A stretch of DNA of 64,000 nucleotides from Anderseniella sp. (GTDB lineage: Bacteria > Pseudomonadota > Alphaproteobacteria > Rhizobiales > Aestuariivirgaceae), in assembly GCA_028289645.1 (NCBI GenBank), contig JANQOK010000017.1, positions 62,001 through 126,000 on the forward strand, in the 5' to 3' direction. The notes under the pieces are model-generated. The model worked only from the letters and a program-made list of their open reading frames with translations, was not told the DNA's origin and searched no databases. The number at the start of each line of letters is the position of its first letter. The first letter of the stretch is position 1. Both the position numbers and the translations under genes were made by a program. Below, piece after piece: positions 33,402 through 44,546 of the stretch.

Positions 33402-35963
33402 ATGAACATCGTGCGGTCATTCATGTATGTCTGGCTTGTGCTGGCGCTGTTGCTGACAGGCAGCGTGCCGTCCATTGCGCAAGCTGATGAGCAGTCCACA
33501 GGCCAGACTGGCGCAACTGCCACCGAACAGCCTGCCGCGGCTGAAAATGCCACCGCGCCAAAGGCAGAACCGGTTGTGGCAGCCGCTGCGTTGCCGGCCG
33601 GCATCCGGGAGGCGGCGGGCAAGGCCCGACGGGTTGCCGCTGATATCAGCAAGACGCTGGAAGACCTGAAAGCCAAGCTGGCAGACCCGTCGCTGCCCGC
33701 CGGCGAGCTGGCCAAGGCGCGTGAGCAGTTGGAGATTGTCCGCGAACGGGCCAAGCTCGTTGACTTGGAGCTGGCGTCTCCATTGGCGCAGATGAATGCA
33801 CAGGTGAGCAGGCTCGGACCGGCTCCGAAGGATGGTGCAACCGAACCTGCATCCGTTGCTGCCCAGCGCGCCGCGCTGGAGCGGGTGCGCGGCGTTCTGC
33901 TTGGCGCGCGTACCCAGCTCGCATTGGCGGCAGGTGCGGCTGACCAGCTGGCCAGCCAGGCAGGACAACTTGAGCGGACGCGTTATTTCGACAGGTTGTT
34001 CAAACACGAAAAATCGATCCTTGCCCCGAGCCTTTGGAGTGATGGTGTCGCCAAGGTGTCGGACATCTGGGTGCGCACGGAAAGACTGGTATCGGGGTAT
34101 TACAAGCTGATTGCCGACAACAACGGCGCATGGGTGGCCTGGTTCCTGTTTGCCGTGTTCATCGCCCTTGCCACCGGCGGTTATCAGCTCTGTCGCATGC
34201 TGGCCCTTCGGGTGCGTGCCGGCAAGGCGCCAAATGGTGAACTTGGCAAGCTAGTCCGGGTTGTCGCCGTGCCCATCGGTTACGGGCTGGTTGCGGTCGT
34301 GGCCACAACCGTGTTCGGATTGCTGCTGTTTGAAGTCGGCGCCGAGTCGTCACGCATCGAGCAGTTCTATGTCGCATTCGCCCTGATGATGGTGATGTTC
34401 GCGTTCACGCGCGGCTTGGCAAGGTCCATCCTGTCGCCGACCCAACCCGACTGGCGGATAGCCAACCTGTCGACCAGGGCAGCGCAGAAGTGGCTCAACT
34501 TGCTGACCATTGCGTTTGTCATCATGGCGGCCAGCTACCTGCTCAATGAGTTGTTTGTGGTCGTCAACCTGTCGGAGGAGATGACGGCGATACGCCAGGC
34601 GATCGTGTTGCCGGCGCTTATGTTCATTCTTGTCAGGCTGATCCTGATTGCGCAGCGTGACCGGCGCAGCGAGGAAGCAAAGCAGTTCAGTACCGTATAC
34701 TTTTCCTGGGCCGGTTATCTGGTGCAACCGATCTGGCTGCTGGTAATTGCCACCGGGCTGGCGCTGGTTACCGGCTACATAACACTGGCCGGCTACATCG
34801 TGGGCAACATTGTCGTGATCGGCGTCGTGGTCAGCTTCCTGTACTGCATCCGACGTCTCGCAGATGCCTTCGTGGCGCAGAGCATCTCGGAGGGCAGCCG
34901 CATATCCGACACGCTCAAGCATGCGTTCTCCATGTCGGAACAAGGTATCAAGCGGTCCGGTATTGCACTCAACGCGATTGTCGATTTCACACTTCTGCTG
35001 CTTGGCCTCCCTTTGCTTTTGAGCCTGACCGCGTTGTCATGGGTAGATGTGCGTGGCTGGTTTTCCACGGCGTTTTTCGGCTTCGATATAGGTGACATCA
35101 CCATTTCGCTGTCATCGATCCTGCTGGCCATGGGCGTATTCGGCATCGGCCTGCTGTTGACCCGGCTGATAACGGGTTGGCTGGACCGGCGCATCCTGTC
35201 GGCTACGAACATGGATGCCGGCGTTCGCAATTCGATCCGCACTGGTGCCAGTTACACGGCCATCATTCTGGCACTGCTGGTGGCGTTTGCCGCTGCCGGT
35301 GTCAATTTCGGCAATATCGCCATCGTGGCCGGTGCATTGTCCGTGGGCATCGGTTTCGGCCTGCAGTCCATCGTCAACAACTTCGTCTCCGGTCTGATCC
35401 TGCTGGCGGAGCGGCCGATCAAGGTTGGTGACTGGGTGTCGGTAACCGCGGGCGAGGGGACAGTGACCAAGATCAACGTGCGCGCCACGGAAATCGAGAC
35501 CTTTGACCGCTGTTCGATCATCGTACCTAATTCCAGCCTGATCTCCGACGCGGTGCAGAACTGGACCCATGGCGACCTGATGGGCCGTGCCAAGGTGCAG
35601 GTCGGGGTGAGCTATGATTCAGATCCGCAGCAGGTGCATGATATATTGGTCAAGTGCGCTCAGGATCATCCCCGGGCCATGGCCTACCCGCTGCCTTCGG
35701 TCCTGTTCAAGGATTTCGGGCCCAGTTCGCTGGACTTTGAGGTGAGGGTGTTTATCAATGATGTGAACTGGGTGGCCTTTGTTGCAAGCGAATTGCGGTT
35801 CTCCATTCACAAGGCGCTTAAGGAAGCCGGCATCGAAATCCCGTTCCCGCAGCGCGACGTCAATGTCCGTGGTTTTCAGGAAGCGGTTGCGGAGGCGGTC
35901 AAGGCGGAACCAAAACCCGCGGCCAAACCAAAACCTGCCGCCAAACCAAAGCCGAAAGGGTAG
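33402..35963 (+). CDS. large MscS-family mechanosensitive channel with DUF3772
   Basis: An 853-aa inner-membrane channel of the MscK/MscM-like size class. It has a signal peptide (YVWLVLALLLTGSVPSIAQA), a long periplasmic alpha-helical domain with coiled-coil potential (about 60-200, DUF3772-like), then about ten membrane helices. The pore helix and beta domain are seen in AIVAGALSVGIGFGLQSIVNN and AERPIKVGDWVSV (about 640-690). The C-terminus is a KPAAKPKP low-complexity tail. It protects the cell from hypo-osmotic shock. It starts 13 bases after pyrG and leads into the VOC gene 2 bases downstream, so these genes probably share a transcript. Confidence 0.92.
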   Translation: MNIVRSFMYVWLVLALLLTGSVPSIAQADEQSTGQTGATATEQPAAAENATAPKAEPVVAAAALPAGIREAAGKARRVAADISKTLEDLKAKLADPSLPAGELAKAREQLEIVRERAKLVDLELASPLAQMNAQVSRLGPAPKDGATEPASVAAQRAALERVRGVLLGARTQLALAAGAADQLASQAGQLERTRYFDRLFKHEKSILAPSLWSDGVAKVSDIWVRTERLVSGYYKLIADNNGAWVAWFLFAVFIALATGGYQLCRMLALRVRAGKAPNGELGKLVRVVAVPIGYGLVAVVATTVFGLLLFEVGAESSRIEQFYVAFALMMVMFAFTRGLARSILSPTQPDWRIANLSTRAAQKWLNLLTIAFVIMAASYLLNELFVVVNLSEEMTAIRQAIVLPALMFILVRLILIAQRDRRSEEAKQFSTVYFSWAGYLVQPIWLLVIATGLALVTGYITLAGYIVGNIVVIGVVVSFLYCIRRLADAFVAQSISEGSRISDTLKHAFSMSEQGIKRSGIALNAIVDFTLLLLGLPLLLSLTALSWVDVRGWFSTAFFGFDIGDITISLSSILLAMGVFGIGLLLTRLITGWLDRRILSATNMDAGVRNSIRTGASYTAIILALLVAFAAAGVNFGNIAIVAGALSVGIGFGLQSIVNNFVSGLILLAERPIKVGDWVSVTAGEGTVTKINVRATEIETFDRCSIIVPNSSLISDAVQNWTHGDLMGRAKVQVGVSYDSDPQQVHDILVKCAQDHPRAMAYPLPSVLFKDFGPSSLDFEVRVFINDVNWVAFVASELRFSIHKALKEAGIEIPFPQRDVNVRGFQEAVAEAVKAEPKPAAKPKPAAKPKPKG

Positions 35964-35965
35964 GC

Positions 35966-36835
35966 ATGGCTGGTCTAGATCACGTTGTTCACTGCACAAG
36001 CAACTTTGAAGGCTTGCGCACCACCATGACCCAGATCGGTTTCACCCTCACGCCGCCCGCCGAACATCCGTTCGGCACCGGCAATTCGCTGGTTCAGCTG
36101 GACGGCTTTTTCCTGGAGTTCCTGCATTTGCCGAACCCGCACCTGGTGCCGAAACGCGAAGAGGGCCAGTTCGGTTTTGCTGCGTTCAATGCCGACTATA
36201 TGAAGGATGGCGGCGAGGGAGTGTCGATGCTGGTGTTTGAGAGCGCCGACGCAAGCGCTGAACAGGCCCGGTTTATCGAAGAAGGCCTGGATACCTACAA
36301 GACATTTGATTTCTCAAGGCTGGCGAAACAGCCTGACGGTGAGGAAGTCACGGTCGGATTTTCACTTGCATTCGCCACCCATGCAGACATGCCGAAGGTT
36401 GCCTATTTCTACTGCCAGCAGCATGCGCCGGAGTATTTCTGGAAACCAGAGTACCAGCGCCACGCAAATACGGCCGTGGCCATCGGTGAAGTGGCCATGG
36501 TTGCGGCCCAGCCCCTGCACTACGAAGCATTTCTGGCCACGCTGAGCCAGGGCGAGACGGTTGTGTCTGCAGACAACATGGTGCGGATCAGGACGCCGCG
36601 TGGGGCCGTAGCCATGTATTCGCCGGGCGCGTTCGAGACAGCCTACGGATTTCCAGCACCGTCCCTCGATGGCGGCCCGGTGCTGGCAGGCTACCGGATT
36701 GAAGTGGAAAACCGTGAGGTGGCGCTGAACCAGCTCGACGATGCCCACGTTTCCTGGCGTGAGACGCCGTCAGGCCACGCTATCGGCCCGGACGTTGCGT
36801 CGGGAGCCGTGATGGCGTTTTCAGAGGTTTTCTGA
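35966..36835 (+). CDS. VOC-family protein with glyoxalase-like domain
   Basis: A 289-aa protein of the Glyoxalase_3/VOC type. It opens with AGLDHVVHCTSNFEGL and carries an early metal-side His, FFLEFLHLPNP, and repeat-like features such as YFYCQQHAPEYFW in the middle. Unlike the 124-aa VOC protein near 22 kb it is a two-module version. It directly follows the MscS gene and is followed by a PaaI-type thioesterase, 5 bases away. The activity is not known; similar proteins are often annotated only as VOC. Confidence 0.82.
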   Translation: MAGLDHVVHCTSNFEGLRTTMTQIGFTLTPPAEHPFGTGNSLVQLDGFFLEFLHLPNPHLVPKREEGQFGFAAFNADYMKDGGEGVSMLVFESADASAEQARFIEEGLDTYKTFDFSRLAKQPDGEEVTVGFSLAFATHADMPKVAYFYCQQHAPEYFWKPEYQRHANTAVAIGEVAMVAAQPLHYEAFLATLSQGETVVSADNMVRIRTPRGAVAMYSPGAFETAYGFPAPSLDGGPVLAGYRIEVENREVALNQLDDAHVSWRETPSGHAIGPDVASGAVMAFSEVF

Positions 36836-36840
36836 CCGGG

Positions 36841-37269
36841 ATGCTGGATCCGAAACTTACAGGAATGCAGAACCTCGAACGCCTGCGTGACAGTGGCGGC
36901 AAGGCACCGCTTGGCAGCCTGATGGATTTCCGGCTTGTGGATGTCGGCGATGGATTTGCGGTGTTTGAAGGAAATCCCGGCGCACAGCACTACAACCCGG
37001 CCGGCACTGTGCACGGTGGATGGATTTCCTCGATTCTTGACAGTGCCTTGGGCTGTGCAATTCACTCTCGGCTTGAAGCGGGCCAGGGCTATACGACGGT
37101 CGAACTGAAGATCAACATGGTGCGCGCGCTGACCGATCAGACCGGTCCGGTGACCGCCCGCGGGGCGGTCATTCACCTGGGACGCCGGGTGGCGACGTCA
37201 GATGCCCGGCTGGAAGATGCAAACGGCAGACTGCTGGCGCACGGATCCTGCACATGCATGATCCTTTGA
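36841..37269 (+). CDS. PaaI-family acyl-CoA thioesterase
   Basis: A 142-aa hotdog-fold thioesterase. The conserved segment is GTVHGGWISSILDSALGCAIHS, with the catalytic Asp in the long helix, then YTTVELKINMVRAL and GRRVATSDARLED, the standard PaaI/YbgC-related pattern. It hydrolyses acyl-CoA or aryl-CoA esters. It lies between the VOC gene and the BaiN-type flavoprotein gene in a same-strand run. Confidence 0.88.
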   Translation: MLDPKLTGMQNLERLRDSGGKAPLGSLMDFRLVDVGDGFAVFEGNPGAQHYNPAGTVHGGWISSILDSALGCAIHSRLEAGQGYTTVELKINMVRALTDQTGPVTARGAVIHLGRRVATSDARLEDANGRLLAHGSCTCMIL

Positions 37270-37296
37270 ATACCTGCGCGGGCGATACACCTGGCA

Positions 37297-38505
37297 ATGT
37301 CTGAGATGACCGTGGACACGCTGGTCCTGGGGGCCGGCGCGGCGGGTATGATGTGTGCGATCCATGCGGCCAGCCGTGGTGGCCGGGTCCTGATCATCGA
37401 CCATGCCCGCAAGCCGGGTGAGAAGATCCGCATCAGCGGTGGCGGGCGCTGCAATTTCACCAATCTGAACACGAGTGCGCACAATTTCATTTCCGGCAAT
37501 GCGCATTTCGCCAAGTCGGCGCTGAAGCGATATACCCAGTATGACTTCATCGACCTGGTTACCCGGCACGGCATCGCCTTTCATGAGAAGACACTCGGCC
37601 AGCTGTTCTGTGACAACTCGGCCACGGAGATTATCGAACTGTTGCTGGCGGAAATGGCGCAAGCCGGCGTGCAACTCCGCCTGGAAACCAGCGTCAGCAG
37701 TGTGCGCAAGACAGACAGTGGCTTTGACGTCGCGCTGACAGAGCGTGGACAGTCGCGACAGGTCTCGTGTCGTCATTTCGTGGTGGCTTGCGGCGGCAAG
37801 TCGATCCCGAAAATGGGCGCTACCGGTTTTGGATACCGGATTGCGGAACATTTCGGCCTGACGGTCACAGAGACCCGGGCCGGACTGGTGCCCCTGACGT
37901 TCTCAGATACGATGCGGTCCGGGTTCAGGCCGCTCGCCGGCGTGTCCGCAGACGCGGCGGTCAGTTGCGGCAGTACGGAATTTGCCGAAGCGCTGCTGTT
38001 CACTCATCGCGGCCTGTCCGGCCCGGCAATCCTGCAGATATCGTCCTACTGGCGCGAGACCATTCCGGTGATGATCGACCTGTTGCCGGGGCGCGATGTG
38101 TTTGGCGAGCTGAAAAACATGCGCAAGAGCCATGGCAGGAGGACCGTTGCAACGGCGTTGGGAGAGTTTCTACCCAACCGGTTGGCCGGTTTCATCGCCG
38201 GGCAGGCCGGTATCGCCGGCAACCTGGCGGACCTGTCCGACAAGGCCTTAATGGCTATATCGGCAGCCGTCGGACAATGGCAGGTTTATCCGGTCGGCAC
38301 CGAAGGCTATCGCACGGCGGAGGTGACGGTCGGCGGCGTGGACACCGGCGCGCTGAGTTCGCGCACCATGCAGGCCAAAGACGTGCCGGGCTTGTATTTC
38401 ATCGGCGAAGTGGTCGACGTGACCGGCTGGCTGGGCGGATACAACTTTCAGTGGGCGTGGTCCTCCGGCTGGGCGGCAGGTACGGCCATAGCAGACTTGG
38501 GATGA
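37297..38505 (+). CDS. BaiN/YhiN-family FAD-dependent oxidoreductase
   Basis: A 402-aa flavoprotein of the HI0933/BaiN family. The dinucleotide motif is LVLGAGAAGMMCAIHAASRG. The family signature ISGGGRCNFTN follows at about 48-58, then VACGGKSIPKMGATGFGY and the C-terminal GGVDTGALSSRTMQAKDVPGLYFIGEVVDVTGWLGGYNFQWAWSS type ending seen in short pieces. BaiN enzymes reduce double bonds of steroid-like substrates; most homologues have no assigned substrate. It overlaps the GNAT gene by ATGA. Confidence 0.9.
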   Translation: MSEMTVDTLVLGAGAAGMMCAIHAASRGGRVLIIDHARKPGEKIRISGGGRCNFTNLNTSAHNFISGNAHFAKSALKRYTQYDFIDLVTRHGIAFHEKTLGQLFCDNSATEIIELLLAEMAQAGVQLRLETSVSSVRKTDSGFDVALTERGQSRQVSCRHFVVACGGKSIPKMGATGFGYRIAEHFGLTVTETRAGLVPLTFSDTMRSGFRPLAGVSADAAVSCGSTEFAEALLFTHRGLSGPAILQISSYWRETIPVMIDLLPGRDVFGELKNMRKSHGRRTVATALGEFLPNRLAGFIAGQAGIAGNLADLSDKALMAISAAVGQWQVYPVGTEGYRTAEVTVGGVDTGALSSRTMQAKDVPGLYFIGEVVDVTGWLGGYNFQWAWSSGWAAGTAIADLG

Positions 38506-39230
38506 AGTTGATGAGCGAGCGGATGAATGAACTTGGGCAGCCGATCGGATTTGCAGTCCCGGACTGGGAAGCTTGCGCCAGGCCGCCGCGTGAACCGATG
38601 CAGGGACGGTATGTACGCCTGGAGCCGATCACCGTGGCTGACCATGCGCAGGACCTGTTTGACGCGTTCGCGGCCGATATGGAAAACCGTATCTGGACCT
38701 ATCTTCCCTATGGCCCGTTTGACAGCGTCGATGGCTGTCGCACCTGGATCGAATCCACCTGCCTCGGTGACGATCCGATGTTTCATGCCATCATCGACAG
38801 CGCCAAGGAAAAAGCAGTTGGTGTCGCCAGTTACCTGCGCATAGAGCCAGCAGTCGGTGTGATTGAAGTGGGCCACATCAACTACGCACCGGCCCTGCAG
38901 AAGACGTGCGGCGCCACCGAAGCCATGTACCTGATGATGCGGCGGGTGTTTGCGGAACTGGGATATCGCCGCTACGAGTGGAAATGCGATGCACTCAATG
39001 CCGGCTCTTGCGCTGCTGCCGGACGCCTGGGATTCAGCTATGAAGGCCAGTTCCGGCAGGCCACCATGTACAAGGGACGCAACCGTGACACCAACTGGTA
39101 CTCGATATTGGATAGCGAGTGGCCGGCGCTGGAACGTGCCTACGAAACCTGGCTGTCACCTGAAAACTTTGATGCCGGCGGCAAGCAGAAAACAAGCCTG
39201 GCCAGCTTGATCGCACGCGAGCAGGCATAG
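38502..39230 (+). CDS. GNAT acetyltransferase (RimJ/RimL-like)
   Basis: A 242-aa GNAT protein of the RimJ/RimL type, which acetylates protein N-termini or small amines. Seen: GRYVRLEPITVADHAQDLF (first strand), IWTYLPYGPF, CGATEAMYLMMRRVF (acetyl-CoA region) and AAAGRLGFSYEGQFRQATMYKGRNRDTNWY, the family's conserved C-terminal segment. The start ATG at 38502 overlaps the BaiN stop codon. A terminator-like hairpin follows. Confidence 0.87.
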   Translation: MKLMSERMNELGQPIGFAVPDWEACARPPREPMQGRYVRLEPITVADHAQDLFDAFAADMENRIWTYLPYGPFDSVDGCRTWIESTCLGDDPMFHAIIDSAKEKAVGVASYLRIEPAVGVIEVGHINYAPALQKTCGATEAMYLMMRRVFAELGYRRYEWKCDALNAGSCAAAGRLGFSYEGQFRQATMYKGRNRDTNWYSILDSEWPALERAYETWLSPENFDAGGKQKTSLASLIAREQA

Positions 39231-39239
39231 CTGCGAGAT

Positions 39240-39271
39240 CCAACCAAGCCGTAAAGTTTCAGGCTGGTTGG
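39240..39271 (+). terminator. hairpin after the GNAT gene
   Basis: CCAACCA-A-GCC (39240-39250) pairs with GGC-TGGTTGG (39262-39271) in a 10-base-pair stem with one bulge. It lies 10 bases past the GNAT stop, with no strong U-run. A second hairpin (CCTGTGG/CCACAGG, 39292-39313) follows. One or both may end the upstream transcript. Confidence 0.45.
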
Positions 39272-39470
39272 TATTGCCTGCTCTGACTTCTCCTGTGGGC
39301 AAGTTTCCACAGGCAACAGAAGCGACATCCAACGCGATTCGACTCGATAACCAGTTCTGCGTAGTCTTGAACCTGGTTGATTTGCCCTTGCGGCAACACA
39401 ACCGCCGTCAGTACTGCGTAAGCCTGTTTAGTTCGTTGTCGAGAACGCACCAAGTTGGAGGCTAAGTAGC

Positions 39471-41327
39471 ATGTCTGATGCGAAATCCAGCCGTTTCATG
39501 TCTTTGATCATGATTAAGCCGACGCACTATGACGATGACGGCTATCCGATCACCTGGTACCGCTCAATAATCCCGTCAAATACGCTGGCCTCACTCAATG
39601 GTATCGCCGCCGACTGCAACAGGCGCAAGGTGCTGGGTGACGATGTCGAATTGCTGCTTGAACCTTACGATGAATGCAACCGGCGCATTCAGCCGAAGAG
39701 AATTATCGCATCGATCAGGGCACGGGGTGGCAAGGCGCTGATATGCCTTGTCGGTGTGCAGTCCAACCAGTTTGCGCGGGCGGTCGACCTGGCAAAACCG
39801 TTTCTCAAGGCGGGCCTGCCGGTGGCCCTCGGCGGTTTTCATGTGGCCGGCTGCCTGTCGATGCTCGATGACACGCCCCCTGAGATTCGAGATGCAATGG
39901 AGCTGGGCATCAGCATGTTTGCCGGCGAGGCGGAGGAGGGCCGGCTGGACGAGGTGCTGAAGGATGCCTGGAACGGCACGATGAAACCGCTCTACAATCA
40001 CATCAACGACCTGCCGACACTTGATGGTGAACCAACGCCGGCATTGCCGGCCGCGGCGCTGGCATTCACCCACGGCAGCCGCTCGAGCTTTGATCTGGGT
40101 CGTGGCTGTCCGTTCCAGTGTTCGTTTTGCACGATCATAAATGTGCAGGGGCGCAAGAGCCGGTTTCGCACACCTGATGATCTGGAACGGATTGTCCGTG
40201 AAAATGCCGCCCAGGGGATCGTGGATTTCTTTGTCACCGACGACAATCTGGCGCGCAACCGCCACTGGGAAGCGTTCTTTGACAAGTTGATCGACCTGCG
40301 GGTGAAGGAAGGTCTGTGGGTCAGCCTCATCATTCAGGTGGATACCCTGTGCCACAAGATACCGAATTTCATCGAGAAGGCGAAGCAGGCCGGCGTCAGG
40401 CGGGCCTTTATCGGTCTTGAGAACATAAATCCCGACAACCTGCTTGAGGCCAAGAAGCGCCAGAACAAGATTACTGACTACCGTGAGATGCTGCAGAAAT
40501 GGGCCAATCACGGTATCTACACCTGGGCCGGATACATCACGGGCTTTCCTGCCGACACCAAGGAATCCATTCTCCGCGACATTGAGATCATCAAGCGGGA
40601 ACTGCCGGTTGACATACTGGAGATTTTTTTCCTGACGCCGCTGCCCGGCTCGGAAGATCATCGCACCCTGGCCAGGAAGGGGGAGTGGATGGATACGGAT
40701 CTCAACAAGTATGACCTGCACCACCGCGTCACCCATCATCCCAGGATGAGCGATGAGGAGTGGGAGGAAGCCTATCAGGGCGCGTGGAGGAGCTATTACT
40801 CAGATGAGCACCTGGAGACGATCGCGCGCCGCCATGCGTCGATGAAAAAGCGTGGCGGCGCCAAAGTACTGCAGTTCCTGACCGAGTTCAGGGTGCTGTA
40901 TGAGCTGGAAGGAATCCACCCGCTGGAGGGTGGCATTGTGCGACTGAAGTACAGGACGGACAGACGTCCTGACCGGCCGATGGAATGGCCGATTGTCTTC
41001 CACGTTAAACTGGCCGCTGAGGTGCTTTGGAAAGCCTGGCACTACGCCCGGCTCAGCCTCAAGGCGGTGCGGATTGCACGCAGGGTGAATTCGGATCCGA
41101 AGCGGTTTGAGTATACTGACACGGCGATCACGGCGGCGACGGAAAGCGAGCAGGACGCGCTTGCCATGTTTACGGAGACCTCAGGCGGCACAGGCGCGGT
41201 TGAGAAGAAGCGCGCCGCTGACCGGCGCCGCGAACTGTTTGCGCCATCGGTGAGGAAAGCGCTCGCCGCCAGAAGGCCGAAACAGCCTAGCGCCAAACGC
41301 TCAGAATCTCGGCCAGCGGCTTCTTGA
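39471..41327 (+). CDS. B12-binding radical SAM protein of unknown role
   Basis: A 618-aa protein with an N-terminal B12-binding-like Rossmann domain (about 60-180, ALICLVGVQSNQFARAV) and a radical SAM core with CPFQCSFC (Cys213, Cys217, Cys220). VSLIIQVDTLCHKIP and GLENINPDNLLEAKK lie in the core. The C-terminal ~150 residues, rich in Arg and Lys, are unlike named members. Family proteins of this layout carry out methylations and other radical reactions; hopanoid methylases have a similar domain order but no hopanoid gene is near. It may act on a lipid or cofactor; the substrate is unknown. The stop overlaps the nitroreductase gene by 41 bases in convergent orientation. Confidence 0.85.
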   Translation: MSDAKSSRFMSLIMIKPTHYDDDGYPITWYRSIIPSNTLASLNGIAADCNRRKVLGDDVELLLEPYDECNRRIQPKRIIASIRARGGKALICLVGVQSNQFARAVDLAKPFLKAGLPVALGGFHVAGCLSMLDDTPPEIRDAMELGISMFAGEAEEGRLDEVLKDAWNGTMKPLYNHINDLPTLDGEPTPALPAAALAFTHGSRSSFDLGRGCPFQCSFCTIINVQGRKSRFRTPDDLERIVRENAAQGIVDFFVTDDNLARNRHWEAFFDKLIDLRVKEGLWVSLIIQVDTLCHKIPNFIEKAKQAGVRRAFIGLENINPDNLLEAKKRQNKITDYREMLQKWANHGIYTWAGYITGFPADTKESILRDIEIIKRELPVDILEIFFLTPLPGSEDHRTLARKGEWMDTDLNKYDLHHRVTHHPRMSDEEWEEAYQGAWRSYYSDEHLETIARRHASMKKRGGAKVLQFLTEFRVLYELEGIHPLEGGIVRLKYRTDRRPDRPMEWPIVFHVKLAAEVLWKAWHYARLSLKAVRIARRVNSDPKRFEYTDTAITAATESEQDALAMFTETSGGTGAVEKKRAADRRRELFAPSVRKALAARRPKQPSAKRSESRPAAS

Positions 41328-41979
41328 TCGTTGCTGCTTTCGGAATGGTGGCATTTTCGGCCGCATGTCCGGTTGCGATGATCATCATCGGTTTTTCCGA
41401 TGCCGGACGGTTCAGCATCGGATTCAGAAATTTCATCGGGTTTGGCGTGTGGATCAGCGACGACAGGCCGGCCATGTGCAGGGCGGTGATCAGGAAGCCG
41501 GTGGCCAGGCCGACGCTTTCCGGCACGTAGTAGTTCTTGTATCGCGAACCGTTTTCGAACGTACCCCAGCGTTGTGCAAACACGACAATCAGCCAGGGCG
41601 CGACCTCGAGGTGCGGCTTGTCGGGCCCAGTACCAATGGGCTCCAGCGCCTTGATCCATTCGTCGCCCGCCGAACCGCCGTAAAAGTTGCGCTCTTCATC
41701 TTCTGCCGCACGCCGGATCTGCTGTTTGACCGCCGGATCGGAAACGGCCACGAAATGCCATGGCTGGTGATTGGCGCCTGACGGGGCACGGCCTGCCGCA
41801 GCGATGCAGGTCTCAATTGTCTCCTGCGGCACCGGCGTGTCTGCAAAGTCCCTGACGGTGTGCCGGGTCTTCATGGTTTCCAGGAATGATCCGGCTGCGG
41901 CAAGGCTGTCGGTATTGCTCAAGCGGATACGCTCAACCAGTGGCACGGCTTCGTATTTCAAGGCATCTTTGGAGATCAT
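41287..41979 (-). CDS. nitroreductase-family protein, iodotyrosine-deiodinase-like
   Basis: A 230-aa flavoenzyme. It carries KTRHTVRDFADTPVP, APSGANHQPWHFVAV, EDEERNFYGG and YVPESVGLATGFLITALHMAGL in order, matching the IYD-like branch of the nitroreductase fold, including the Glu/Tyr region that clasps the amino acid zwitterion in IYD. It probably uses FMN and may remove halogens from halotyrosines or reduce nitro-type substrates. It is convergent with the radical SAM gene and overlaps its last 41 bases. Confidence 0.86.
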   Translation of the reverse strand: MISKDALKYEAVPLVERIRLSNTDSLAAAGSFLETMKTRHTVRDFADTPVPQETIETCIAAAGRAPSGANHQPWHFVAVSDPAVKQQIRRAAEDEERNFYGGSAGDEWIKALEPIGTGPDKPHLEVAPWLIVVFAQRWGTFENGSRYKNYYVPESVGLATGFLITALHMAGLSSLIHTPNPMKFLNPMLNRPASEKPMMIIATGHAAENATIPKAATIKKPLAEILSVWR

Positions 41980-42165
41980 GGCGGAAAGATCCTGTGGCGA
42001 TGAAGCGGCAACTCATGCAAATTTTTCGCAAGGCTGCAACCGGGCGTTAACCTTAATACGGCATCGTCCGGGATTATTGCGGTCGCATTTTGGGACGAAT
42101 GACCCGGTAGCCAGCCTGTCTGGAAATGCGCGTGTGAGTGAAGCGTAACGTGTGGAGACACCTGT

Positions 42166-42792
42166 ATGTTGGCGGTGAAACAAGAGCCGGAAGCGGCTGA
42201 TTTCTGGGCCTGGTTTAGTGACAATGAAGCCCATCTGGCCGAACTGGCCGTTAAGCTCGATGACATGACAATGGACGATCTGGAACCGGTTCTCGATGAA
42301 CTGGCGCTGGAAGTTCATGAAGTTGATGACCGGTTGTTTGCCGAACTTGGCGTGACCGACGACGGGATGCCGTTGCTGCTGATCACCGCTGAAGGTGACC
42401 GCGAGGCGCTGCTGGCAGCGCGCGACCTGGTTGCCGTGGCGCCGGAAACCGCAAACTGGGTGATCAGGGCGCTGCGCGAACGCGAAGAGCCCGGCGACAA
42501 CCTGTCCCTGCCGGGCGGTGGTGAAATCGATATCCGTGAAGCTGTCTTCGTGCTGGAAGTGCACAAGGGCAAGGCGGAAATTGCCATCGGTCTTGATCAG
42601 TGGGACGAAACGCGCGCTGAAGACTACAGTCTGGCGGCGGAGAACCTTGTTGAAATGGCGCTCGGGGAGGCAGACTATTCAGCCGGTGTTTCCGGTGTTA
42701 TGGCCCTGCCGCTGAAGGACCTGGCCGAAGAAGCAGACCCCTGGCCGTTGAAGGCGCTCACCAGTGAGTTTGACAATCAGCTCGGAGCTTAA
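42166..42792 (+). CDS. hypothetical acidic protein, 208 aa
   Basis: I do not recognise this family. The protein is strongly acidic, has no signal peptide or membrane helix, and looks alpha/beta (LEPVLDELALEVHEVDDRLFAELG). Regular LPLLLITAEGDREALLAARDLV-type strands and helices suggest a folded cytoplasmic domain. The ATG at 42166 has a usable GGAGACACC site. It is followed by a GC-rich hairpin and the REP-like region before eno. Confidence 0.72.
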   Translation: MLAVKQEPEAADFWAWFSDNEAHLAELAVKLDDMTMDDLEPVLDELALEVHEVDDRLFAELGVTDDGMPLLLITAEGDREALLAARDLVAVAPETANWVIRALREREEPGDNLSLPGGGEIDIREAVFVLEVHKGKAEIAIGLDQWDETRAEDYSLAAENLVEMALGEADYSAGVSGVMALPLKDLAEEADPWPLKALTSEFDNQLGA

Positions 42793-42799
42793 TTTTAGC

Positions 42800-42825
42800 G
42801 CGGCCGCCAGCGGCCGTGCGGCCGC
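42800..42825 (+). terminator. GC-rich hairpin
   Basis: GCGGCCG (42800-42806) pairs with CGGCCGC (42819-42825). It lies eight bases past the stop of the acidic hypothetical gene and may end its transcript; there is no clear U-run. Confidence 0.4.
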
Positions 42826-42828
42826 TGA

Positions 42829-44430
<1,602 letters not shown>

Positions 44431-44546
44431 GCGGCGCTTTGACCACAACTGCGCCAACCCGATCATGTGGTTCGTGACCTTGGCGATGGTCCAGGAGCCG
44501 CGCGCGGGCCTGTTGTTGGTGTGATGTAAGCAGAAGAGGAAGTTCA

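Noticed and set aside
37767-38501. Upstream extension of the GNAT frame inside the BaiN-type gene
   Set aside because: The region is fully coded by the BaiN-type gene in another frame; the GNAT start at 38502 with ATGA overlap is far more likely.
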